64,000 nucleotides of DNA from Cichorium intybus (taxonomy: Eukaryota > Streptophyta > Magnoliopsida > Asterales > Asteraceae): positions 73,172,994-73,236,993 of the forward strand of contig CM042013.1 of assembly GCA_023525715.1 (NCBI GenBank). The letters run 5' to 3'. The notes below the pieces were generated by a model. It worked only from the letters and a program-made list of their open reading frames with translations. It was not told the origin of the DNA and did not search any database. The translations under genes were made by a program, and so were the position numbers. Shown one piece after another: positions 11,978 through 24,011 of this stretch (position 1 is the stretch's first letter; each line of letters opens with the position of its first letter).

Positions 11978-13120
11978 TTAGTTAATATGAGAAGAAACCA
12001 ATTGAAAGAACACGCACCTGCACCGCCATATGTCAATATGGTAGAGACGGGAATTTAAATAATGTAATTCAATTTGGATTTGTGTTCGGCTCATATAAGA
12101 TTGAGATTCTTTTGACATAAAATTTTAAACATATACGTGTCACATAAAAAGGAAGCGATAATTTTGCTTGCGTAGTAAACAAAATTAGATATCTTTTATT
12201 TGTTGGCCCATTAAATTAGATTAAGCAAATACCATAAGTCATAACCTTGTTGATACCTTTCTGTACTTTTTTAGCACTTGCGAGAAGCGTTGACAGCAAA
12301 AGGCCAATTTTTTCCTTAAAATTTCATTTTGAAACTCGTCCATTTGCAAAAGTTTATCCAACCATTACCAATAGAACCCAAGGTTTGAAAATAGAGCACG
12401 ATCAAAAAACTAATTGGTTGTTCATGTAGATGTTAAAGAATGGAATCCCCATCTCATTTCAAAAACAAAAGAGAGGGGATGATTCATCTAAACTAAACCA
12501 TAGTCTATAACAGATTATAAAAGTATTTGGCAAAAATAAAGGATTGATTCAACATAATCTTGATGAATCTTAAATCAAATGAAAACCACTACTTGAAAAT
12601 GTTAACTTTGTGGTTGTGGATGATAGTGTCATTTCATGATTCTCTTTACTTTTTGTAATGGTGTCTTAGTGATTTATTAGATGGATAGATAATGCACACA
12701 ATGTCACGGTGTTTATATATAGATAACTCCTTTTGGTGGAGATGGAGTGATGGACATTTACGCAGCGTTTGGATTGTTGAATTCATTTTCTAGGATTTTA
12801 AAAGTGTCAAAGCATTTGCATTTAGGTGGATTTAAATTTAAGTAGATTTAAAGGTTATTATGTGTTTGGCAAGCAAAATTTTGCATAAAATTAAGATCCA
12901 TTCTTTTTAACATGTTTGGTTTGCAAAGCATTTAGAATGTATTTATACAATAGACATAAATGGTGTTATTTATTTATTTTTAAAAATATATTAAAAAACA
13001 ATCATAATCTCTCTTACGTGCTCAATACTACTATATACACCGATCCTTTTCTTTTATGAAATCTACAAAAGGAAGACGTTCTGAAGTCTGTGCCTAGTTC
13101 CCCTGTGCATTCTTTGAGTA

Positions 13121-13167
<47 letters not shown>

Positions 13168-13338
13168 TAGGGATTGAGGGCAGTTTTCCGGTGACCCACC
13201 ACCTCAGTATGCTTTTATCTTTCTGGCATCCACAAAAGTAGTATACAAAAGAGATGAGGGTAGATCGGGGCACTTAGGGTGGGTTATTGGTGTGCAAACT
13301 AATTTACAATATCAATTCACAAACGGTAGTCACACACT
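11978..13338. other. Spacer without a gene; GA microsatellite
   Basis: AT-rich sequence with no supportable coding frame. A pure GA run occupies 13126-13162. Confidence 0.5.
13126..13162. repeat. (GA)n microsatellite
   Basis: Uninterrupted GA dinucleotides, about 18 units. Confidence 0.95.
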
Positions 13339-13668
13339 TTTTAGTACGTCTCAATTCTCATATTGATACGACACGGTCCTATAAATGTCTATATATGTTG
13401 GAGTCTTCACTCTCTCCATAAGGGATCTTTTGGACAGACAATCTTGGACTCCATATATATTTACATGGTATCAGAGCCGGCGTTCCTCACCCCCATAGCC
13501 TAACATGTCCATGTTTATCCTTCGAGCCTCCGTCTCTAATGAGGAGTGTTAGTGTATCTCATATTGGTACGACACGATCATATAAATGTCTATATATATA
13601 TTGGAGTCTCCCTTCTCTCCATAAAGGCTCTTTTGAAGAGACAATCTTGGACTCCACATATATTTACA
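13339..13668 (+). mobile_element. TRIM-like miniature LTR retrotransposon, second copy
   Basis: The 5' LTR (about 13339-13465, its first bases worn) ends CATATATATTTACA and is followed directly by TGGTATCAGAGCC (13466-13478). Only about 80 bp of internal sequence follows, ending in AATGAGGAG. The 3' LTR (13547-13668) opens TGTTAGTGTATCTC and ends ATATATTTACA. The two LTRs align over their length with about 10-15% differences by eye. It belongs to the family of the copy at 702-994. No target duplication is recognised. At about 330 bp it is near the lower size limit for an LTR element. Confidence 0.75.
13466..13478 (+). promoter_or_regulatory. Primer-binding site, initiator-Met tRNA
   Basis: TGGTATCAGAGCC follows directly after the 5' LTR of the second TRIM. 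Confidence 0.8.
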
Positions 13669-14840
13669 AAACCTCCTTACTAATCTTAATAATTTACGGT
13701 ATCAGATTTAGTGTTATATACAATAGTTTAATGTGCAATAATTTATGATTTTTTGATTGCGGACGTTAATACTTCGATATCTTTAGAAGCTTGCCGATGA
13801 AAATGGAATCAATAACCAACTGATTTCGTCACTTTCATCTTAGAATGGCGCATAAAGTTGCTTCTAGAATGGCAAGAGGCAACATCAAACCTTCAAATTG
13901 TGTGTTCCTTTACGTATACAAAACACCTTTCACCTTCATGAATCAAATTACTTTTTCTAGGAATCAATTTATGGAGGAGAGACTGCGTCGTGAGTAAATT
14001 GAACGCCGTTGTAGAAGATAAAGAAAGCTTGGTGGTAAATAAAAATAGGGCAATCATGATATATAGATTAGGAAGAGACGAAGGTAATAATAAAAAAAAA
14101 AAAAAGGAGATAGAATAGCTATCCTAACTGATTTGGATTTCAAAGAGATTTTTAAAAATGATATTAACGTAGCATTGTTTTTTACCATTGGAATTTTTTA
14201 TTCTATCTTATTTTGTATCCAAAGAAAACATTTTACCACTATTTTAAAATTCGGGTTGACCCGGCCGGTCGAACCGATTGGACCGTGAACCGATGAAGAG
14301 AGTGGGTCAATTATGACCGGGTTTTTTGCTAAATTCCGACTCGGATTGTACCGCCGGTTGGACCGGTGGACCGGAACCGGGTTGACCCGGCAGTTGAACA
14401 ATAAAAATTAGAATTTGGGTTTTAAAAACATGGTTAAAGAGTTCAAGACTCGAACTGTTAAAATTAGTCAATCATTAGTTTATCATATTCGTAAATATTT
14501 CTCATAAAAACTTGACAAAATATGTTTATTGTTATCAAAAAGATGAAATTATATTGTTTATGTTTTATAAGTATATAATTATCCAGAAAATATAAAATAT
14601 ATGAAAATTGTAAAAACTGTGTTAACCCGACTGTTGAACCGGTTGACCCGTTACCCGACCATCACACCGGGTCAACTAAAAACTCGGGTTTTAAAACATT
14701 GCATTTTACTGGATTTCTAATTCAAATCCTCTAAAAACCCTTTAAATTTTGTAAACCAAACGGACCCTTAGAAATTCTGATATACGTTCTTCACATAATT
14801 GTGTGCTTAATTCATCAATTACACTTGATGAATAAGTTAT
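13669..14840. other. Spacer with a GC-rich MITE-like block
   Basis: No gene is supportable. The block at 14235-14700 is described separately. The last nine bases, ATAAGTTAT (14832-14840), are the target duplication of the following MULE. Confidence 0.45.
14235..14700. mobile_element. MITE-like element rich in CCGGTT/ACCCGG words
   Basis: The left side (TTTTAAAATTCGGGTTGACC) and the right side (GGGTCAACTAAAAACTCGG, then GTTTTAAAAC) are inverted relatives. The outer parts are dense in GACCGG, GAACCGG and GGTTGACCCG words, which can pair with one another. The centre is plain AT-rich DNA. The layout suggests a small non-autonomous DNA transposon. I could not place a target duplication or assign a superfamily. 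Confidence 0.45.
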
Positions 14841-15913
14841 GAGAAAATGACTAAAATAGCCTAATCCCAGAAGGTTTTTTCTCAAAACAGCACAAATGAA
14901 AGACATTCCTCAAAATAGCCAAGGAAAACGCAGCTGGCACCCATGGGTTGCGTTTTCCTCTGATCAGCTGTGAAATGCTCCCTCCCAAGCATGGTCTGCG
15001 TTTTCCTCTGATGCACCGCGTTTTCCTCTTCATCAGCTGCGTTTTCCTCCAAGTTGTTCTACCGCCTCTCGTATCTTATTACCCGTGCATTTAAAATTCA
15101 TTACACTTATATTTTTATCAGAATGTTGTCAATTTAGTAAAAACAATGTTAGTATGAATCATGTATGCATTGCGTTTTAATTTTTAAGGTTTTTCGAAAA
15201 AAAAATGACCATTTAGCAGCTGGGGCATGAGCTGCTAAATACTGAAGAGGAAAACGCAGCTAAGGCCCTTATTTGCGTTTTCCTCAAGAGGATTTCGCAG
15301 ATGAGGCCTTCATCTGCGTTTTCCTCTGAGCATTTCGCAGATGAGGCCCTCATATGCGTTTTCCTCTTAATTTTCTGGTAAACCTCATGAGCATTTCGCA
15401 GGTGGAGGCCCTCACCTGCGTTTTCCTCTCTATGGTCTGCGTTTTCCTCTCTATGTTCATAAACCCTATGTTTTTTATGCTTTAAAGGCTTGTACATTAC
15501 GCAAAAAATTTTGTACATTCACTAATCTAACATTCAAAACGAAAATTAATACATAAAGACAACATCGAATTTGTGACTTACCTGTTTCCATGATGAAAAA
15601 TCTTACGAAGCCATTTCAGATCGTTTCTCGTCTACGGTATCGAAAAATTTGACGTTTTTTTTCTCCGATTTATATATTTGGGCTGATGGGCCGATAGCCA
15701 ACCATTTATAAGCCCATATAGAGGATTTCGCAGCCCATATAGTTGAAAACACAGCCCACGGGAGCCCAGAAAGAGGAAAACGCAGCCCGTATGAGGAAAA
15801 CGCACCCCATTGGTGTCAGCTGCGTTTTCCTTGGCTATTTTGAGGAATACCCCTTAATTTGTGCTGTTTTGAAGTAAACCCTTCTTGGATTAGGCCATTT
15901 TAGTCATTTTCTC
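14841..15913. mobile_element. Mutator-like element (MULE) with 9-bp target duplication
   Basis: The ends are inverted copies: GAGAAAATGACTAAAATAGC at 14841, with its counterpart ending ...TTTTAGTCATTTTCTC at 15913. The TIRs are about 120 bp with scattered differences. The direct repeat ATAAGTTAT flanks both sides (14832-14840 and 15914-15922). A perfect 9-bp duplication and long TIRs are diagnostic of Mutator-like transposons. No transposase is present. The interior is dominated by the word GCGTTTTCC or its complement, 14 copies, arranged as palindromes. On the minus strand, TATA-like sequence and an ATG with a donor-like CAG/GTAAGTC near 15590 hint at a TIR-proximal promoter and a first exon. 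Confidence 0.85.
15247..15428. repeat. Series of four 39-40 bp palindromes
   Basis: Each unit has a 13-base arm such as GAGGATTTCGCAG, a 13-14 base centre with GGCC in the middle (for example ATGAGGCCTTCAT), and the inverted arm CTGCGTTTTCCTC. Units lie at 15247-15285, 15288-15326, 15328-15366 and 15389-15428. Further palindromes of the same design lie at 14921-14960 and 15793-15832, one in each TIR region. Confidence 0.9.
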
Positions 15914-15922
15914 ATAAGTTAT

Positions 15923-18656
15923 AGAACAATATATATTTAGTCCCTCAACTTATAGATATATGTCATGTCCATCTGAATTTTGAATCTAGGGACCCGATAT
16001 GTTATTATGGCATGTTATGGTACAAAATATAATTGTTCGTAACATGTAATTAACGTTACAAAATAGTCATGCAGCCGCACTAATACGTTATTTTCCAACA
16101 CCTAGCTCTACATTCAGAATCTCGATGTGTCATAAACCCTTATTACTAAATCAAAAAACATGTCTTTATTTCGTTTGTGAACATAGCACCATTATCCTAT
16201 TTCCGTAAACATCATAAATCTTATGTGTTTTTTAATTCTTTCCACCTTATATTTGTGTATGTTATCGAATACCAATAATCATCAAGAAGAATAACTTTCG
16301 AGAAGATAGTTTTCGAACCTAACGTTGAAGAAGTTGTAGGCTTAAGGTATGTGAGTCAGTGAGTGTTTATCCTTGATGTTAAATATATATTGCGGGTTAA
16401 ATAACTAAAACTTGTCGCTTACGATTAAGATATTTGGAATATTAACAAAATCGTCGACAATTTATAATTCAATCATATCATAATCCGCAATATGTGAATA
16501 CGTTTCTTTGAACTCACTGCACTCTTTTTTTAAAGTATTTTCCCCTTTTATATCGGTAATCCTATCTAGCCTATATCTACAGTTACAAATTTTAATTAAC
16601 CATTAATTTTAATTTTACATTTTTGGTGTAAATATTAAGTTTTTATGCAAAAACAGTACGTTCTATTGTGAATTCGACAAAAACAGTAGAGTCTATTTTA
16701 TGCTTTATTTTTATTTAGTACTCTATCTAATTGATTATTATATTTTAATCATTATTTACTTATCAAAACACATTGGTTAGTATAATCGGATCATGCGATG
16801 TAAGTACCATGTCTTAAACAAAATACATGAGCAACTTTAAAATATTTTGAAAACACTTGATTTGTGCTTATGTTATGTTGCATTATTTCCAAACTTGAAC
16901 AATTATTAGAGTTTTTAGTTTTAGGTAATTTTATTTGAATGATTATTTGATTTTTAACAATTTTTCTTTATGAAATTTAAATGTCTTAACTCAGGTTTAA
17001 GCCGTTTTTAAATATGTTGGGATGAGAAAATAACAAAGAATTAAATCAACCGATTTTAATCTTTTCGGTAAACATGTTAGATTGGGTTGTGCATTCTCAC
17101 ACATTTACTTAGGTGTATCGGGTTGTATTTTCAATCCGTTTTGGATAAACATGCCACCAAAAATGAATCAACTCCACCCATTGTCACCCCTACCCCATAT
17201 TACTTATTTACACCCCGATTTGATTTTGATTATTTGTTTTGCTTTTCTATATTTTTAAATGTTTAATTGCCTTTTCTTTGATATTATTATCATTATTGTT
17301 GTTGTTAGATTACAACTAATGCTATTGTTATTGTTATTATTATTAGAAAGACATTACTAATTACAATTAACTAAATAACAGTAATCAAGTATATAAAATT
17401 GTGTTTATCAATTAACAGATAAATTAATTTTTTGAATATTATAATTATTACATGGTGCATTTAGTGAAAATCAGATGATGTCTCATCTAATAGATCGTTA
17501 TAATTTGTGGATATGTCAAAATGTTAAAACAGTAGACATTTGATTCACCAAGTAAACCAATATCACCTAATACAACTGTGAACGTGGACAATACCTGCAT
17601 GATTTTCAATGCTTTATAGACTATGTAACATGGTGTAGAACCTTGTTCTTTTAGACAATGAAATGTTACATCATAAAATAAAAATAAAATGAAATGAAAA
17701 TAATTTAATGAAGAAAAAAAATAAATTAAAGAATTAAATAATAAAAAATATTAAAATAGCAGGATGTTTGAGTGAATGGTGGAGAAGGATTGTGTTTGGT
17801 AGATAAATATTAGAAAAAAAGGAAGATAATTTGATTTATTAGAAAGATGATAAAATTTGATTAAAAATGTATTTGATTTGAGGATAAGAATAGTAGCTTT
17901 CGAGTATATATCTGTGAAAGACGTCAATCCGGATTCGTTTGTACCCAAGTCGCAACCACGTTATCTCATAATCATATCTGGATTTTAGTGTAATAGTTAT
18001 TTAATAATCAAATCAAAAAATATCATAGAAATGATTTTTTTTTTTTTTTTTGTACGCAAATGTGTTTATGAAGGTTCCCAAATTGGGAAAGAATCATGAT
18101 GGCAAATGAATGCATTGACCCCATCAATAATGTATTTGCTCCATTACAAAACATAATATGCCAAAGACGTGCTTCAAATTTTTTATTTGTACCTATTGTA
18201 TCATGTGAAATCTACGCCTAAGCTTTTCAAAAGTTCATTTAAAATTAATATAATGTCACATAATGCTACAAAGATATGTAGGCTGTTTTCATTGATGTCA
18301 CTTAATGTCACAAATTTCGTTGCTATTTGTTACTGATGTGATAATTCCTTGCTGCTGTTTCTAGTCTGGTCTTGCTGAGTTGGTGTTGTAGCTTCTTTGT
18401 GATATTCTGCTATGTAATATCATAATATCGTTTTACTTTTCTTTTCATGTAATTTAGCGAGCTCCCCATTGGTTTTTTTTTTTTTTTTTATTTGTGAAAT
18501 TCATCCCGTTCAAAGAAAAGTATGGTGTTATAATTAATAATATAATTGTTTTAGTTTATATGTTGTTATTATCAATTAAAATTGTGAGATTTTGCTATTA
18601 TAATTAATAATGTATAAATTGTATTGGTATTATGAATAAACAATAATATAGGGATA
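15923..18656. other. AT-rich spacer, no gene
   Basis: About 2.7 kb with no supportable gene or element. It has short poly-T runs (for example 18033-18050 and 18473-18491) and ATT-rich stretches near 17280-17345. Confidence 0.5.
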
Positions 18657-18665
18657 TTGATTAAA

Positions 18666-19052
18666 GGATCAATGCTACAAAACTCCAAGAATTTAAAGTC
18701 TTATTTCTAATTTACCCTAATATTTTATTTTGTTACTAATTTGTCATATATTTTTCCAAAAAAGTTTCAATTTTCAACATTTAAAAGCTAATCAAGATAT
18801 CGCTGACGTGTCAGTAATGCTGAGATGCTTATGTTGCTTGATGATTGGATAGTCACGTCAACTTATATTAATAATGTTATAAAAGTCCAACAATTTAAGG
18901 TCTAGTTTCTAATTTGTCATAATTTTTTTGTTCTATAAAAGCTATTATGTTTTCAAAAACTTTTTATAAAAACCATTATTTTCCGAACGTTTTTCATAAA
19001 AGTCAATATTTTTTGAATTTTTTTTTATATTGCTTACATATTTTTTTGTAAA
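18666..19052. repeat. Left TIR of the Pack-MULE
   Basis: Inverted match to about 22478-22868. Shared blocks include ATTTCTAATTT, a TTTTTCCAAAAA-type stretch, CTGACGTGTC, CACGTCA and TTCATAAAAGTCA. Confidence 0.88.
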
Positions 19053-19069
19053 TATGCTTATATATACTT

Positions 19070-20198
<1,129 letters not shown>

Positions 20199-20562
20199 GA
20201 TAAAATGTGGATTGCAAGTATTGTGTGAATGTGTGATAAAATGTGGAGCGTCATATCAAAATGATCTACGGTTCTAGATTCAGGGTTCTAAACGTAAATA
20301 TATAATAATTAATTAATCAGTTTTTACAATTAGACCACTGAAAATGATATTTTAGTCTATTAATCAAGAATTAAAAAAGGAAGTTCACTTATTATCTCCT
20401 AATTTGGTGGGATTTCATTAAATAATTAATTATGTTTTTAATTATTATAATACTTTTAAAAATCTATTACCTAATTAGTAATTACAACAATTATATTAAA
20501 AAAAACTCATATTACGCTTAATACATATCGTCATTGAATCATTTTTAAAAAACCACAATTTC

Positions 20563-20965
20563 ATTCTGAAAGAATATTAGAACCACTTATAATATAAACA
20601 ACAACATTTACAATATTCTTGAAGAATATACACGACATTCAATACTAAACAATAATATATACAATATTCTTGAACAATATACAAAAATTCTATATCAGGT
20701 ATAAAAACATAAATGAAAATGTACACATTCTGTGCAAATGAATCATAAACATCAATTTCAAAATGCATTATGATGATCTTGTGTTTTAAGCCCAGCCTTC
20801 AAATTCTGAAAGAATATTACTGTATCACCACATTCATTCCGAAAGAATATTGATTATTTTGTTAGCTCAATCTTCAAATTCAGATAGAATCAAGAGTATA
20901 ATAACAAGGTACATTCTGAAATAATGTAATATATCGTTTGAAAGCCTATACATTCTAAAAGAATA
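20563..20965. promoter_or_regulatory. Cluster of heat-shock-element-like words upstream of the sHSP
   Basis: The word ATTCTGAAAGAATATT or a close variant recurs near 20565, 20807, 20837 and 20952. Two TTCnnGAA half-site pairs lie at 20616-20623 (in ATATTCTTGAAGAATAT) and 20667-20674. Heat-shock factor binds arrays of inverted nGAAn units. Several copies here are degenerate, so binding is inferred. Confidence 0.45.
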
Positions 20966-21243
20966 TTCCCGATTCAAGATATCTTGTGAAAAATACTTTC
21001 AAAAGGAATATATGCAGTTCTTGTAAAAAATACTTTCAAAAGAAATATATGCAGTTGAAAAATAACTTTTTTAAGAGTTAAACAACATACTATCCGTCCA
21101 TAATACATTTAATAAGTGTTACCTCTTTATGACCTTTAACCCAATATCAGAAAACTTGAAATATAAATCAAAAAATCAAACATTATACAATTGAATAAGT
21201 GATAAAATCACCCCGAACCTCATGAAGATACATATAACAAATG

Positions 21244-21294
21244 GAAGCTTCTACCCATTTCTTGCTTTACACTTGGCCCCAGAACTTTCAAGAA
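21244..21294 (+). promoter_or_regulatory. Heat-shock elements of the sHSP promoter
   Basis: GAAGCTTC (21244-21251) is a perfect two-unit site. GAACTTTCAAGAA (21282-21294) is a perfect three-unit site, GAAnnTTCnnGAA. Both lie just upstream of the TATA box, the usual place in plant small heat-shock genes. Confidence 0.75.
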
Positions 21295-21305
21295 TTTCTT
21301 AAATG

Positions 21306-21313
21306 TATATAAA
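21306..21313 (+). promoter_or_regulatory. TATA box of the sHSP gene
   Basis: TATATAAA lies 94 bases before the ATG at 21407 and 11 bases after the three-unit heat-shock element. Confidence 0.75.
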
Positions 21314-21406
21314 CCCTAAACCCTATCAAACAATCACCAACATAGCAGACATTGATATAAGCTAATTACAAAACGTTAAAAGCATTAAGAAGTTGTACCT
21401 TGCACC

Positions 21407-22007
21407 ATGAGGACAGTTGTACTATCAACGTTGTTGTATCTGGTCATCGCCGGACAATGTGGTGGATCTCTGTTATCATTGTTCGATCACCGTCCCGATC
21501 CAATCGGAAGCAATTTGTTGTCCGATCTCATCAGATCTGATCTGTTCTCGAATCCTTTCAGAGATTTGGAGCAGATCCCGTTTTGAATCGAGCAAGACGA
21601 TGAGGTGATCGTGTTGCCGGCGAGAGTGGATTGGAAGGAGACACGCGACGGTCATGTAATCACGATGGATTTCCCTGGGATGAAGAAGGAAGAATTGAAG
21701 ATTGAGGTGGAGGAGAATCGAGTTTTGAGAGTTAGCGGAGAGCAGAAGAGGGAGAAGGAGGAGAAAGACAGTGGTGCTGGTGGTGATCACTGGCACCGCT
21801 GTGAACGGCCGTATGGAAAGTTCTGGAGACAGTTTAGGTTACCTGAAAATCTCGATCTGGACAGAGTGAACGCGAGGCTTGACGACGGAGTGTTGACGAT
21901 TTCGATCGGGAAATTGTCTCCTGACCAGATAAAAGGGCCAAAGGTGGTGAGCATTGGTGGCGGAGAACCATCGGCGCCGCTAAAAAAATCATCTAGAGTT
22001 GAAGTGA
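21407..22007 (+). pseudogene. ER-type small heat-shock protein (Hsp20) with one in-frame TGA
   Basis: ATG at 21407 opens a hydrophobic signal-peptide-like start (MRTVVLSTLLYLVIAG), then LFDHRPDP and NPFRDLEQIPF. Codon 60 is TGA (21584-21586), where relatives have glycine in PFG-IE, a single-base change. The same frame resumes and encodes the whole alpha-crystallin domain: ARVDWKETRDGHVITMDFPG, KIEVEENRVLRVSGE, DHWHRCERPYGKFWRQF, RLPENLDLDRVNARLDDGVL. The tail reads KGPKVVSI then SSRVEV where a KDEL-like retention signal would be expected. The frame then runs on for over 100 codons into a TA repeat, while TGA stops at 22005 and 22008 lie one base out of frame. ER small heat-shock proteins are ATP-independent chaperones holding unfolding proteins in the lumen. 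No intron is seen, as usual for the family. Stop readthrough or a shorter internal start is conceivable but unproven. Confidence 0.85.
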
Positions 22008-22229
22008 TGAACAAAGGCTTTTTCGGGGAAGTTCGACTTCAACATCTTCACCATCGAAGTCTTATACGAAGGAGAGAGAGAGAGCCCCTAAAAATAATGC
22101 TTGATTCAGGGGAAGTTCCAATAATAAAGGATTTTATTTTTGTTATAAATTTAATTACGTATCAAATTCCGGATTTACCCCTGAACATTGATTGGTCTAG
22201 AATGACTCATACACTCACACAAGATTTAG

Positions 22230-22510
<281 letters not shown>

Positions 22511-23095
22511 GAAAAGATAATGACTTTTATGAAAAACTTTGAAAAAAATATTGAGTTTTATGAAAAAATTTCGAAAACATAATAGCTTTTGTAGAACAAT
22601 AAAAAATTATCGAAAATTAGAAGTCCGACATTAAATTCTTGAACATTTATTACATTACTAATATAAGCTGACGTGGCAATACAGTCATCATTGCACATAG
22701 GCATGTCACGTCAACATTATCGACACGTCAGTGGTAACTTGATAGTTGCCTTTTTAAAGTTTAAAATTGAAACTTTTTGGAAAAATCTAATGGCAATTTA
22801 CTAACAAAAAATATTTGGGAAAATTAGAAATCAGACCTTAAATTCTTAGACTTTTATAGCATTAACCCTTGATTAAATAACTATATTTTTATATAATTTT
22901 TATGAAAATAATCACAATGTTTTTTTTTTTGGAAAAATAACGAGTTTGTTCGGTATGTGACATTTCGGGCCCGCTTTTTCCCAGATACCCAACCCAGTTC
23001 TATATGGTACCCTATATGTCTATATAGCCTATTACCAAAATGTAATATTAATAGAACTCAGAGTGGCATTTCAGACTCTTTTTATTGTGAACAAA

Positions 23096-23563
23096 ATGTC
23101 TTCTGACGATGAAGAGGTCATGGTTTTGTGGGTAAGTTTTCTTTACAATGACTATATTTAAACATTAAATAAGTTTAACAAAGTCTGAAATACGAAGATC
23201 TTTTCCGAAATACGAAAGTCCATGGAAAACTCAAGTATTTGTTGTTATTTAGGCCGTTTCACACTTGTTATATGTGTAGTAGTTGTTGTACATGTGTATA
23301 ACTTATGTCTGAAACATGGAATCGATGTCTAGGACCGGGAACACGTTGAATGTGTTTGAAACACATGGATTGGTTCTGGAATAGTATGTCATGTCCGTAA
23401 CAGTATGCCAAAATGTTAATTTGTTTTTCAGCATTATCGTGTATACAACAAGATACTAACTACTACTTGCAAGCCTGACTTGGTTCAGGCTATTATGGCT
23501 ACGCTACAACATACCTCGACACGAGCGTCACTCTTAGGGCATCCTATTTTGGTGGGTGGGTAG
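23096..23563 (+). pseudogene. Possible two-exon short ORF, unknown product
   Basis: ATG at 23096 gives MSSDDEEVMVLW and reaches a good donor TGG/GTAAGT at 23131. An intron ending TTTGTTTTTCAG joins 23432, where the frame continues HYRVYNKILTTTCKPDLVQA then IMATLQHTSTRA, stopping at TAG 23561. The joined frame is 55 codons. Acidic MSSDDEE starts are common in transposase-like and nuclear proteins, but I do not recognise this one. It may be the start of a longer decayed gene broken up by the downstream insertions. Confidence 0.35.
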
Positions 23564-24011
23564 ATGTGTTGATGAACATCGAAGACCACATGTTACTCTG
23601 CAACTACTTATTATGTAAGGAGGTTGTGACCAATCTACGGTTCGGTGTTTATGAGTTAATATTTTAATTACATGACTACAAGATTTTCTTTGATAAGAGA
23701 TCATTTTGACTACTTAAGCGTTTGTGGATCAGTGATTATTTCCATGCTCGTTTGAGGACCATGTACTTTCGACTTTGGGTGTTCCCGCTTGTACCGTCAA
23801 CAGAATCAGTGGAAGTTTCTGACTTGGAGTTTGTCTTCAATAACTAACTTCATGATTTATCCGATGAAAATGTCATACGCATGTCCCTATTGTGTATGTT
23901 AGAGCTATGGTTTTATGGTAGATACCATTAGAAACCATAAATGATGAATTCATTGCACTTGTATGATTTGGGCCAATTCAACAACTATCCATGTAATTTA
24001 CCAACTTAATT

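Noticed and set aside
12765..14775. Single hAT-type element bounded by GCGTTTGG and CCAAACGG
   Set aside because: The ends share only a short common word, no 8-bp duplication is seen, and a TRIM and a MITE-like block lie between. Coincidence is likely.
15247..15428. CRISPR-like array
   Set aside because: Eukaryotic context. The repeats are palindromes nearly abutting each other and there are no variable spacers.
21476..21796. Antisense open frame over the heat-shock gene
   Set aside because: A mirror of the Hsp20 coding sequence with no homology or composition of its own.
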